From: Beaufortia kweichowensis
Taxonomy: Eukaryota; Chordata; Actinopteri; Cypriniformes; Gastromyzontidae
Length of the DNA: 64,000 bases
Direction of reading: 5' to 3'
Assembly (NCBI GenBank): GCA_019155185.1
Contig: CM032808.1
Location: forward strand, 2,067,185-2,131,184
Under the pieces are notes generated by a model that was not told where the DNA came from, did not search any database, and was given only the letters and a program-made list of their open reading frames with translations. Of the stretch, positions 52,464 through 63,200 are shown one piece after another; the first letter of the stretch is position 1, and each line of letters starts with the position of its first letter. Made by a program: the position numbers and the translations under genes.

Positions 52464-52516
52464 TGGCAGCGGTGGGATTCGCACCCACAACCCCAAAGAA
52501 ACTGGAGCCTTAATCG
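52464..52516 (-). pseudogene. tRNA-Leu-AAG 3' fragment
   Basis: Only the 3' half, as far as CCTTAATC (anticodon AAG), remains. The B box is damaged (GGTGCGAATCC). It marks the right edge of the array. Confidence 0.75.
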
Positions 52517-53570
52517 CATATTGAAAATTCTCCAAGAATTCTTTTTTAGGTGTAGACGCATAGCTTAGGATGTTATGTGACCAAAAAAATGAAAAAATTT
52601 TACCCCAAAATTCCAGAGGTGAGGTGATGAACTAAAAGACTGCATAGCCTCAAGGCACAGGTAAGCATATAAGATCTGAGTCAGTAAAATAATCTGAACC
52701 TCCCATAGCTAAGACGCGTCCCAATTCACATACTATCTGTCCTGAATAGTATTTGAAATTAAAATTAGTATGTCCCAAATTGAAGTATGTTGAAATGAGT
52801 TTACACGCACACAGAGTTAATAAATTAAATAAGTAATGCATCACTAAATCAATAAATTAAATTATACAGTAAACATTAAATGAGAAATAATGAATAAAGA
52901 AATGCATTGCAATAAATGCAAAGAAGAGTTGTATATTGATGTTTCTGTATGTTAAGGATCACAATGCAACGCAAATTACATGCATTTATTCACTTCATGG
53001 AACTCCCTTTTTTAAGCAATCTCCACCTTTTTTCCACACTCTATCCTCCTACTTTACCAATCGTAACCACGCCCCTTTTCGGGATCTTTTTCAAATCGGA
53101 AGTGTGACAAAACACTCCTGAACCAAGGATTTCATCACACTTTAACAACTTTATCAGCGTCTCTTTTTATGAAAATTTGTAGTATGTGAGTGTTATTTTT
53201 GTTCATGATGTTAGAAATAATGCTTAAATTTACTATTAAATATACTTTAATCACAAGATTAAAGTTTACTCCAAAGCGATATGTGCATCATAATTTTTTC
53301 TATATCAAAACTAACTCTTTCCAATAAACATATAACCAGGGTGCGATTTACAGGGGGCAATGGGGGGTTTTACCCCACTCTGGTCGTTATATCCCTGTCT
53401 CTGCTGAATTATTTCTTATTCCCAGTGGGGACAAAATTCATCCTGCTGCCCTAATGCGATTAATGATACGTCATCAACAGAACATAAAAACTACCTAAAA
53501 TAAAGATACAAGTTATAAAAGTAAAACTGTAGACATACATATAATAACTAGACACGATATTGGCCGCTGG
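52517..53570. other. Region between tRNA array and THAP fragment
   Basis: No gene recognised. AT-rich, with a short G-rich/C-rich patch (53350-53400). Confidence 0.4.
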
Positions 53571-53640
53571 ATCGTACGTCAACGCCGCGGCCATCTTAGC
53601 TAGGTAACTCTCATAACTCTCATAACTGGACTGGAGAAAA

Positions 53641-53720
53641 ATGCCTGTTTCGTGTGCAGCTTGGGGCTGTGCAAGCCGCCGCACAATTTAAAACAGTTTT
53701 CGGGAAATTACCTTTCACAT
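53641..53720 (+). pseudogene. First exon of a THAP-domain protein, broken by a stop codon
   Basis: Reads MPVSCAAWGCASRRTI, then TAA, then in the same frame NSFREITFH up to a GTAAGA donor at 53721. The start MPxSCAAWGC and a following ITFHK are hallmarks of the C2CH THAP zinc finger found in P-element-derived and THAP genes. The codon before NSF is TAA, so only a truncated product is possible. No second exon with the conserved Trp/His is found downstream. Upstream (53575-53600) is a CpG-containing stretch with GCGGCCATCTT, a YY1-like motif, which suggests a retained promoter end. Best read as a fragment of a THAP gene or P-like element. Confidence 0.5.
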
Positions 53721-54750
53721 GTAAGATTAAAAAGTTATTTTTGTTTGTATTTGGTCATTAAAACATTTTGTTGACACTATGACAGTAGGAGTCAGACTAC
53801 TATTACAGCTACAATACTACAATACTGCAGTTTTAATGTGTCATTATTATTATTATACATATATGCAATATACACATTACTATTATCAATCTATTATGAT
53901 ATTATATTACGGCACTATTCACAGTATTTATTTTATTGTTATTGATGTTCTGCAATTGATTTATTTATGATTTACTGTACATATTACTTGCTATTTCATA
54001 TTTATACTATATTACAAATATATTTAATGCACTGTTATTGTACCAGAGAGGATCCATCAGTTTTTTAAGTATATATATATAAACCCGATTCCAAAAACGT
54101 TGGGACACTGTACAAATTGTGAATAAAACCAGAATGCAATGATGTGAAAGTTTCAAATTTCAATATTTTATTCAGAATACAACATAGATGACATATCAAA
54201 TGTTTAAACTGAGAAAATGTATCATTTTAAGGGAAAAATAAGTTGATTTTCAATTTCATGGCAGCAACACCTCAAAAACATCTCAAAAAAGTTGGGACAA
54301 GGCCATGTTTACCACTGTGTGGCATCCCCTCTTCTTTTTATAACAGTCTGCAAACGTCTGGGGACTGAGGAGACAAGTTGCTCAAGTTTAGGAATAGGAA
54401 TGTTGTCCCATTCTTGTCTAATACTAGGGATGGGTACCGAAACCCGGTATTAAACTAGCCCCGGTGCTAAATTATGAAAGACCGAAGTATCGATAAGCTC
54501 TGACGCTATCGGTTCTTCTTTCGTTACTGGAGAAATTAAGAAAATACATGTCCTGTTTATTAATGCTAAATAAAGGTTATCTTGCGCATTTTAACTGTCC
54601 AACCATTTCTAATTTACGATAATAGCCTATTTAGACATTAGACATTTACCTGCATTTTTATCCATCATGCGCGAAATGTCCCTGTCTGTCCCTGAGTGCA
54701 CTGAGTGCGCGCGCACGCACACAACACGAAAGCTCGCGCTTAACAGAGTG

Positions 54751-54933
54751 ATGATGGCGGAGAGAAGCAAACGGTCTAAAGTATGTTTACATTTCACTCG
54801 AGTGGATGCAGACAATGATCATTACAACACGTGCAACAAGATTTTAGCTTGTAAGGGCGGAAACACAAGCAATCCGTCAAAACATCTTTCAAAAGTTCAT
54901 CATGTGCGGACAGAGAAGTTTTCGACTGCCTAG
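54751..54933 (+). pseudogene. BED-type zinc finger fragment of hAT transposase (ZBED-like)
   Basis: 60 aa beginning MMAERSKRSKVCLHFTRVDA, then CNKILACKGG and the closing NPSKHLSKVHH. The usual BED pattern is Cx2C...Hx4H. Here NTCNK keeps one Cys of the first pair (the position before it reads Tyr/Asn), and HLSKVHH supplies the His pair. The frame ends shortly after the finger, so only the DNA-binding end survives. Confidence 0.7.
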
Positions 54934-55011
54934 TTAGTTCATCATCCACCTCCTCAGGTACATGTGCCAGCAGTCTTCCCAAATAACAATGACATAAGCA
55001 TCCTATAAGGT

Positions 55012-55086
55012 CTCTCTAAATTAGTATTTAATCATTTAATAAATACGTGATGTATTTATTAAATGATTAAATACTAATTTAGAGAG
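55012..55086. repeat. Perfect 35-bp inverted repeat with 5-nt loop
   Basis: The left arm 55012-55046 (CTCTCTAAATTAGTA...) and the right arm 55052-55086 (...TACTAATTTAGAGAG) are perfect complements around GTGAT. Lies inside the hAT element, downstream of the BED fragment. Confidence 0.97.
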
Positions 55087-55557
55087 TAGAGAGAGATTTA
55101 GAGTAATAGTTCAGTTAAATTATGAATAACCTACGTATTTTTTCTGCAGTAAGCAAAATAAATCATAGACATTAAAAATGCCTTTACAGTACTACATTTA
55201 CAAATAGATGAATAAGAATAAACTATGCTTTAAAGCACTGGACATTCTTTTACAAAAGAAATTGTTTATTTGATTTATTTTGTTTGTATAATATATATTT
55301 GTTCAAACATTGCTGTTTGTTAGGCTATAGATAATTATTTTATTTTACATTTAAAAAATAAAGTGTTAATTCTGTTCTCAATTTGTTTTTGTTTTTTATT
55401 AAAAACACAACAAAAAGTACAGATAAGAGTACCGTTAAAGTACCGGATCGATAAGTGGTATCGACAAAAGTAGTAATACCGTTAAAATCTTAACGATACC
55501 CATCCCTATCTAATACAGGCTTCTAGTTGCTCAACTGTCTTAGGTCTTCTTTGTTAA

Positions 55558-56413
55558 TGTAATTAAATACGAAAATCAACTTAAATCATTACTGCAAGTC
55601 ATGTATTTAATTAATTACTACAAGTCATATATTTAATTCCAAATAGACAGACTATTTTTTATTTTGATTGTTATTTATTATCAGTGTTAAAGTATTACTT
55701 ATGTTTACGTCAAAAACCTTTTTTCACTTTTCTTTAATTCCAAAGAGAGAAATGGAATTTTGTTTGTTTTTATTATTTTGTGCTGTATTATTTGGTTACT
55801 GAGTTCATGTCTGTTTCAAAAGGCAGCAATAAATAACACTTTAAAATATAAGGAGTTTTCATGTGATTTTATAAACTAATAGTGTTGTGAAATTAATGAA
55901 TGCATAATCGTGATAACTGTTACGGTGCTGGGTAGAAGGATCAAAACACCAGAGAGTACATTTAAGTCAAGTTTTACTGAAGCTTTTCAATAAGCACAGA
56001 TCCGGTCAAGATAACAGGTACAGAGAACAAGGCTTGTCCAGATAACAGGAACATCAAACAGAGCCACAGGTAATCCCAAAATACACCCAGACTAACAACA
56101 ACAATACCCGACAATGAATAAACAAAAAGGCAGAGTTTAAATAATACAAACAATGAACTAATAATGACATAACACAGGTGCGGGTGATAATAAACTAACA
56201 AGTGCTCAACAGGATTACAAATGGTGAACAGGTGCGCGGGTGCAATGCATGATGGTAAATGAAGTCCGTATTAATAAACTGGTGAAAGTGAACGAGTGAC
56301 GTGATGGGGGGAATCCGATGCTGAAGGCATCGGCTCCGTGACAATAACCGTGAAACCGTGATTATTCCTCAGACTATAATCGTACCAACAAAATCTATAA
56401 TCATCGCATCCCT
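55558..56413. mobile_element. Second hAT-like insertion in the Tc1 element, carrying a solo LTR
   Basis: The right end reads ATAATCATCGCATCCCTAG, a hAT-like terminus, followed by TTGTAATT. A similar ATGTAATT precedes the left side at about 55556-55563, possibly an 8-bp duplication with one change. The left terminus is not clear. It is interrupted at 55918-56343 by the LTR; without it, ATAATCGTGATAAC joins CGTGAAACCGTGATTATTCC. Confidence 0.55.
55918..56343 (-). mobile_element. Solo LTR of an LTR retrotransposon, 426 bp
   Basis: Begins TGTTACGGTGCTGGGTAG and ends CTCCGTGACA, the TG...CA form of an LTR (on the - strand TGTCACGGAG ... CCGTAACA). It is flanked by a perfect 5-bp target duplication ATAAC (55913-55917, 56344-56348), the size made by retroviral-type integrases. 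No internal coding region or second LTR, so it is a recombined solo LTR. Superfamily not determined. Confidence 0.85.
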
Positions 56414-56439
56414 AGTTGTAATTAATGCAGTATGTGGTC

Positions 56440-57185
56440 TGGCATTGTCATGTTGGAAAATGCAAGGTCTTTCCTAAAAGAGACGACGTCTGGATTGGAG
56501 CATATGTTGTTCTAGAACTTTGATATACCTTTCAGCATTGATGGTGCCTTTCCAGATGTGTAAGCTGCCCATGCCACACGCACTCATGCAACCCCATACA
56601 ATCAGAGATGCAGGCTTCTGAACTGAGTGCTGATAACAACTTGGGTTGTCCTTGTCCTCTTTAGTCCGGATGACATGGCGTCCCAGTTTTCCAAAAAGAA
56701 CTTCAAATTTTGATTCGTCTGACCACAGAACAGTTTTCCACTTTGCCACAGTCCATTTTAAATGAGCCTTAGCCCAGAGAAAACGCCTGCGCTTCTGGAT
56801 CATGTTTAGATATGGCTTCTTTTTTGACCTATAGAGTTTGAGCCGGCAACGGCGAATGGCACGGTGGATTGTGTTCACTGACAATGTTTTCTGGAAGTAT
56901 TCCTGAGCCCATGTTGTGATTTCCATTACAGTAGCATTCCTGTATGTGATGCAGTGCCGTCTAAGGGCCTGAAGATCACGGGCATCCAGTATGTTTTTTT
57001 GGCCTTGACCCTTATGCACAGAGATTGTTCCAGATTCTCTGAATCTTTGGATGATATTATGCACTGTAGATGATGATAACTTCAAACTCTTTGCAATTTT
57101 TCTCTGAGAAACTCTTTTCTGATATTGCTCCACTATTTTTTGCGGCAGCATTGGGGAATTGGTGATCCTCTGCCCATCTTGACTT
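56440..57185 (-). pseudogene. Tc1-like transposase, N-terminal two thirds, disrupted
   Basis: The main open frame (to 56474) has a paired-like helix-turn-helix (VEQYQKRVSQRKIAKSLKLS, SSTVHNIIQRF), a second one (NTIHRAIRRC), and the first catalytic Asp in VLWSDESKFEVLFG, then VWGCMSACGMG. Just upstream, another frame reads MGRGSPIP, the likely true start, so a one-base indel near 57155-57165 separates start and body. Below 56474 the frame shifts again before the second Asp region. The third catalytic residue falls in the deleted/inserted segment. C-terminal coding remnants (QEWDNIPIPKLEQL, RRLQTVIKRRGDATQW) lie at about 54300-54424 beyond the nested insertions. Inactive. Confidence 0.85.
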
Positions 57186-57520
57186 CTGAGAGACACTGCC
57201 ACTCTGAGAGGCTCTTTTTATACCCAAACATGTTGCCAATTGACCTAATAAGTTGCAAATTGGTCCTCCAGCTTATATGTACATTTAACTTTTCCGGCCT
57301 CTTATTGCTGCCTGTCCCAACTTTTTTGGAATGTGTAGCTCTCATGAAATCCAAAATGAGGCAATATTTGGCATGACATTTCAAAATGTCTCACTTTCAA
57401 CATTTGATATGTTATCTATATTCTATTGTGAATAAAATATAAGTTTATGAGATTTGTAAATTATTGCATTCCTTTTTTATTCACAATTTGTACAGTGTCC
57501 CAACTTTTTTGGAATCGGGT

Positions 57521-57523
<3 letters not shown>

Positions 57524-57551
<28 letters not shown>

Positions 57552-58925
57552 TGTAAATAACTGTAACATTTTAATTCTGTGAAAAAAAATACAAGTATTT
57601 AAAATACATTACTATTTTTCTCAGTATTTCAAAGAGAACAAGGTATGTTCTGACCTAAAGCCCAGAAAAACAAAAACGATTAATGAAGTAAGATTAATGA
57701 CAGTACTGTACTTTCAGTACTTTCCACACAGTACTGCAAACACCAATAAAATCCGGAATGGACTCCTACAGTCAGCGCTTCCGCTACTGTGACAGTAGGT
57801 GGTAACGTGTCTAGGTTATGTTATGATCCTGTTTTAATCCATGCCCGGCTTTTCCAAATGTCACCAAACACCCATCTTTTTAGCACGAAAACAGTAAAAA
57901 ATAAAAAGATTTAGGGCAGTATATTGTAGTATTTTTCAGGGCCGTCACAAAAAATGTCCAAGAAATATTACAATTGAGAATAAGACTGCAGAAATCATAT
58001 TCGAGGGGAACTCCCAGGATTATTCAAATGAGACGAATACAAGAAGAAATTAATTCTGGCATGTTAAAGTTAAAAATTGTTTTATGTTTTAATTATTCTA
58101 TTTTTTTATTTCAACAACTGCAAGAAATAGTTTCATACACTGAATAATAAATATAAGCCTATTGTAGTTCATAATTTAGGCTATTTTGGCCAGTGTGCCT
58201 CTCTGAAATACATAACAATACTGAATAAAAGTCGGTCGCAAGTCGCATTTCTAGTTCAAACGGACTTTAACAGTCATACTGAAGAGATATAGAAGTCAAA
58301 ATCAGAACAAAACAAATTTAACATATGAGATGAATTATGTATGAATTATGATAAATGATTAGTACTTAAATCAATTATACTTATAATAATACCTTTTGCT
58401 CTATATTTTAAAGGGGACGAGCTGTGTTAAGACCTGAAACGGTAGAAAACTAAGAAGCTTGGGGTTAGAAAAAAAAGACATTTTCACAACTTTATTTAAC
58501 TTCTTGTACATTACATTACATGAGCGATGCCTCTGCAAACCTAATCTATACTTTATCAAGCATACGCCGAGGTTTATCGGCAAAGTTAATTATTAATGGT
58601 GAGTAGCCTCACCTAGTGTGCAAATGTGAATTAGCACAAGGCAAGTCATCGTGTCCAGTGTGAAGGACAGGCTCTCTGGCGATTCGCATCGCTTTATCGC
58701 ATCGCGTTCAATGTGAAAAAGCCTTAAAGTGGCAAATGCGCTAGAAAAGTGCATTTCTAGATATATGGGCTAGTAAAGTTAATATGGTCAATTTTGATTT
58801 CACGTGGACTTTAAAAAACCAAAAGTCTGTAGCATGTTTAAAATAGTCTACTATGATACAATCTTTAATTCCCCTGGTACTTTGTAATATCTTTATTTGT
58901 TAACATTGAATGTGAGATATGCCTT
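57524..58925. other. Region between Tc1 stack and minisatellite
   Basis: Starts with a TA microsatellite (to about 57551). The remainder is AT-rich with no exon or clear repeat family recognised. Confidence 0.4.
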
Positions 58926-58929
58926 TTTT

Positions 58930-59594
58930 GCTTCTTATTTGTATGTATTTGTATTATTCTTATTTGTATGTATTTGTGTTATTCTTATTTGTATGTATTT
59001 GTGTTATTCTTATTTGTATGTATTTGTGTTATTCTTATTTGTATGTATTTGTGTTATTCTTATTTGTATGTATTTGTATTATTCTTATTTGTATGTATTT
59101 GTGTTATTCTTATTTGTATGTATTTGTGTTATTCTTATTTGTATTATTCTTATTTGTATGTATTTGTGTTATTCTTATTTGTATGTATTTGTGTTATTCT
59201 TATTTGTATGTATTTGTGTTATTCTTATTTGTATGTATTTGTATTATTCCTTATTTGTATGTATTTGTGTTATTCTTATTTGTATGTATTTGTGTTATTC
59301 TTATTTGTATTATTCTTATTTGTATGTATTTGTGTTATTCTTATTTGTATGTATTTGTGTTATTCCATTTGTATGTATTTGCATTATTCTTATTTGTATG
59401 TATTTGTGTTATTCTTATTTGTATGTATTTGTGTTATTCTTATTTGTATTATTCTTATTTGTATGTATTTGTGTTATTCTTATTTGTATGTATTTGTGTT
59501 ATTCTTATTTGTATGTATTTGTGTTATTCTTATTTGTATGTATTTGTGTTATTCTTATTTGTATGTATTTGTGTTATTCTTATTTGTATGTATT
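58930..59594. repeat. 25-bp minisatellite, about 26 units
   Basis: Unit TATTCTTATTTGTATGTATT+TGTGT, nearly identical across the array, with several shortened 15-bp units (near 59145, 59310, 59450) and sporadic variants (GTATTATT, CCATTTG). No stop codon occurs in any of the three + frames because 25 is not a multiple of three and the unit lacks in-phase stops. Confidence 0.97.
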
Positions 59595-60228
59595 TGTCGT
59601 GCTCCCGGTCTGATCCCCAAGGCAGTGTTGTCTTTGTGTTTGTATGTCGAGCACGTGGCTTTGTTTTGACAGCTCGCCATGTGCTCAGTGTCCGCGTGGA
59701 TTTCCCCGCCCCTGTCGTTAGTCCCGCTTGTTATTATATTACCTGACGCACCTGTTTCTTTTCACCTCCTTAGTAGACTATTAAGCCCCTCCGTGTCGTG
59801 TCAGACCGTTGTTCATTTCCTCGCAGTAATGGTTTTGCCTTAAGTCTATTCTAGTCTTGCCTTGCTTCGCCTGTCTAGTCTTGTCCTGACTCCGGTGCCG
59901 TTATTCCTTTGCCCTCTCTCCTATTTTATTTTTTCGGTTTCCACCGCCGCCTTTCTCCGGGCCGCCTGCTACCGAGACTCCATTCAGCTCACCGGCCGTC
60001 TCAGGACAGTGCGCACCTGTCTTGTCTCACCGGTCGTCACGGTCCGTGTTCTCTCCCCGGACTGCGATACGGCAGCCCGGCGGTTACCTCCTTCAGTGCA
60101 GCCTTTGGTCCTTGTCTGCCAGCTATTACTGCGCTGTGCTTTCTTGCTTTATATTAATAAAGACCCTTGTTCTCCCCGCAGTTAAATTCCGAGTTGTTGA
60201 ACAACTCCGTGTCATCCCTGCCTTAACA
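59595..60228 (+). mobile_element. Probable LTR (solo) of a retrotransposon, about 634 bp
   Basis: Abruptly GC-rich segment beginning TGTCGTGCTCCCGGTCTGAT and ending CCTGCCTTAACA (TG...CA form), with a poly(A) signal AATAAA at 60156-60161 followed by a GT/C-rich stretch, as at an R-U5 boundary. No flanking target duplication is visible, perhaps because the left flank is minisatellite. No internal region or partner LTR is present. The open frames inside it look accidental. Confidence 0.55.
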
Positions 60229-63200
60229 AAAATTTAAGGGCTCTCTGGATGCATCTGATTTTCCCAGTAGATTGTCTATAGGGACTTAATCCTGCCGCTT
60301 TATCCATTGTCGTGCACAAATTCAATACTTGGCAGGTAAACGTTTAACTTAACATTTATGAAAGTTGTTAATATAATATAATGGCAAAAACAAACCGGTA
60401 ACTCACCGTGCTTACCGCCATGCTTATCTATAAAACTCCACATCTCGCTTCATTCTGCAGCTGTGATTCAGAAACTGCGTTTCTGTGCTAGAAGTCTGCA
60501 GCTATGTGTTGTCTTTAACCAGAGGGGGGAGCCACATGCTCGCTTATTGGTTTGCATGCATTTTAGAAAAAGACTTCAGACAGGGACTTCAGATGCTAAG
60601 TTTTAGTTAGAAAGCCTTTCGAGGTGGAATTTTAAATGCTGAAATGAAGGGAGGGTACCAGTTACGGGAAGAGAAAATGTAGCTAATTAAATGGAAAAGC
60701 ATACTGAGAGAGATGAGTTAATGGCCAGACCACATCATGATCAGGGGTTGTGAGGAGAGCTGAGGGGTTTATCATTAGCACGAGAGTCTCTGCCACAGCA
60801 GGGACATGTCAAGATCTATGTGTGAAACTGTGCTCTATGTTATTCCATCAGGAGTGGAGGAACACTGTGCTCTGTGAGGACACATGGAGGACTAGCAGGC
60901 AAGTAAAAGGTTGCCAGTTTAGCTAAATTGTTATAATCAATATCAAATATTATCACAAAAGCTCATCATATTTTAAAATAGATTAAGGCCCTCCTAGTGT
61001 TTAATATTTGTATGACATTTTTCTGTAGTTTCCTAAAACCTTTTTAAGTCTTACAGCATGTCTAAAATACATACAAGCCCTTTCTGTAACCTTTTAGAAC
61101 CTATGTGCCACCCTGCCATTTCTTTGTTTGCTGGACTGCAAACAAAGCATCTTGGAAAAGTGTTGCCCTAATGCAGAAAGGTCAACAGGATGAATGATGT
61201 AGGTCTTTGCTTCCTCTAAAACACTTGTGCCAACAATACTAGCACAGTTGTAAAATGTGATATAAACATTTATTAAGACTGTCTTAATTATTTCCACAAT
61301 GTCTTGGTGTGTATGAAACACTTTATATGAAGACTTTTTTTTTACTTGGTGTATAATTTTCAGTGATAAAAGAAGAGTTTTGGGGGGAGTTTTTCAGAGC
61401 AAAACAAAAAATAAAAGGCAGAAATTTAAATACAATTGTAAAAAATAAAAATTAATAATAAAAATATTTTAAAAAAATGTAACACTGTATATAAGTATTA
61501 CAGTCCTGTCTTCTAATAATGGATGGGCTATATTTATCATTAGCATTGAGGAAATGCTTTGCAAGTCTTCTGGTAAATAAAGCAAGATGGAATGAAGTGA
61601 ATGACAGTTGTTAGAGAACAGATGACGTATCGGTTTAAAGATGACTGTAATAAGTTATTACCCGCCTGACAATCTTTCAGTCGTCTAAATCAGCTGCCAG
61701 ACTCATTGTTTAGCACTTCATTATAACTCCCCTGTTCTTTTACTGATATTTATTACCTGATTGTTATTACCTAAAATAAATTGATATTGAAAATATACCT
61801 ACTTTATGTTATAAACACCAAGAAAATGTTTTGTTATAGTTATACGTAACTTGAAACTATGAAATCAACCATACCACAATAATTTTAAATGAATTTAAAG
61901 AATGATATGTGTATACTCAGAATATTTGTCTGTCCAAAAGTAATTTATTTCACAGGCAAAAAACATGGCGTCCCATTTTTGCAGGTATTTTTTCGTAATG
62001 TATTTTTCCTCCAAAATTTGACATGAACACAATGTTCTGATTCTGGATAGTTTTATCAAACATTTCAAGTGTCTCAAGAACTTTTACATATGTACAAAAA
62101 CCTTTTTGATCTCTGATTAATCTGTTTAAAATTCTAAATGTTGAGGACAATGCAAAACACCTTAAGCTGTGTGGAGATGCAGGATGTGACCTGTACCTAA
62201 ATCACCTTGGGGAAACTAAATCTTTCCCCTTTCCTCCGTTTTACCTTCTTTCTCCTCCATCATTCTTTTGTATTCTTTTGATTAAAAAATCAAGAGGGAG
62301 GCAGCAATATAAATAAATTAATAACTTGGCCTAATGTCAAATTCATAAAGGCAAGACATTCTTTGATGTTCTTCATGATGGGGAAGAATCACAGAATCGT
62401 TGGGTGAAGCGCTCATAGCTTACTTCTGAATGTAACGCCCACTTTTCTACATCCAGTCGATGTGCAGTGGAAAAAAACAAGCCACAAACTTCATTTTATA
62501 TTTCAATTCACTTGGAAATGTGCCACAAAGGTCATTTACAGGTATTCAATACAAGAACGTTCAATACAAGTTCTATTGACATCAATGTGATCGATTATCA
62601 ATGTAACTCCTGTTTGCTTCATGTACACAGCTTAAAAAACTGAAAAACGCAGTTATAGCAATGACCCATTTTTTAGCATGTGTTAATAAGAGTTCACTCC
62701 TAAACATCTAGCACCTGAACATCTTCACAGCAGTCACAGCTTCACAGAACAGTGAAGCCGGGTCACAGTGTCGGGACAGATATATCACTGACACTCAGAC
62801 TGAGGAATGAGGCCAGATTGTGTTTCCTCTGGTGTGATATGATTAAATCTGAATGATGAGAAAGATGTTCTACTTTAATCTACTTCCACATCAGAAGAGC
62901 TGCTTTGATCTGCTTTTAGCTCGGAGACTTTTGTTGCAGGAAAACTCAACAGATTGGTCTCACCCATTTCGTACCTCCATGCAGATGGCCTGATTTCTTT
63001 CTACATTTTTTACATTTAAAGAAGAAAATGTTAGCGACATTTGACTTAATGTGATGCTAGGATTATGCATTCGCTTAGCCAAATAATTAAAGCAGTGGTT
63101 CCAAACCTTTTCTTCTTCATTTTGATTGGTCAATAGTTGTGTTTATTCGTGATCAAGCACAGTTATGAGTTCTTCACACAATGATTCTGTGTATCAATGC

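Larger units (their letters stand above)
45054..52516 (-). repeat. Tandem array of tRNA-Leu genes (alternating TAG and AAG units)
   Basis: Nineteen recognisable tRNA-Leu loci or remnants lie on the - strand. One spacer (after TAG copies) is about 240 bp (begins CACAACTGGCAACGTTTTGT). The other (after AAG copies) is about 360 bp (contains CAAGTGTTTGTCTTGCACAC). Both share the block from GGCATAGGAACACGGCAGAG to TCTTGTAAAGGCTAGATT. Start-to-start distances in the regular part alternate about 322 and 441 bp, a dimer of about 763 bp. The leftmost and rightmost members are the most diverged. Individual loci are listed below. Confidence 0.9.
54425..55508. mobile_element. hAT-type DNA transposon, 1084 bp, non-autonomous
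   Basis: Flanked by a perfect 8-bp target duplication TCTAATAC (54417-54424 and 55509-55516). The terminal inverted repeat is TAGGGATGGGTAYCG at both ends (left TAGGGATGGGTACCG, right complement TAGGGATGGGTATCG). An 8-bp duplication is the hallmark of hAT. The only coding trace is a BED zinc-finger fragment; the transposase catalytic region is absent. Inserted in the Tc1 element. Confidence 0.88.
54081..57523 (-). mobile_element. Tc1-type DNA transposon interrupted by nested insertions
   Basis: The ends are inverted repeats: left AAACCCGATTCCAAAAACGT from 54081, right ACTTTTTTGGAATCGGGTTT to about 57523. The similarity continues through TTGGGACACTGTACAAATTG and its complement. Both ends sit in TA-rich DNA (TA target). 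The element would be about 1.4-1.5 kb without the later insertions at 54425-55508 and about 55558-56413. Sequence between the second insertion's flanks (roughly 130 bp of the transposase region) seems lost. The transposase is on the - strand. Confidence 0.85.

Noticed and set aside
45054..52516. CRISPR-like repeat-spacer pattern
   Set aside because: Repeats are 82-bp tRNA genes with conserved, not unique, spacers, in a vertebrate genome.
58897..59746. Three overlapping long ORFs (233-275 codons) predicting membrane proteins
   Set aside because: They are translations of the 25-bp minisatellite in three phases, with no stop codons by chance and no independent coding signal.
59862..60237. ORFs of 71-107 codons in the GC-rich block
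   Set aside because: They lack any recognisable motif and lie inside a probable LTR; open frames are expected in GC-rich sequence.
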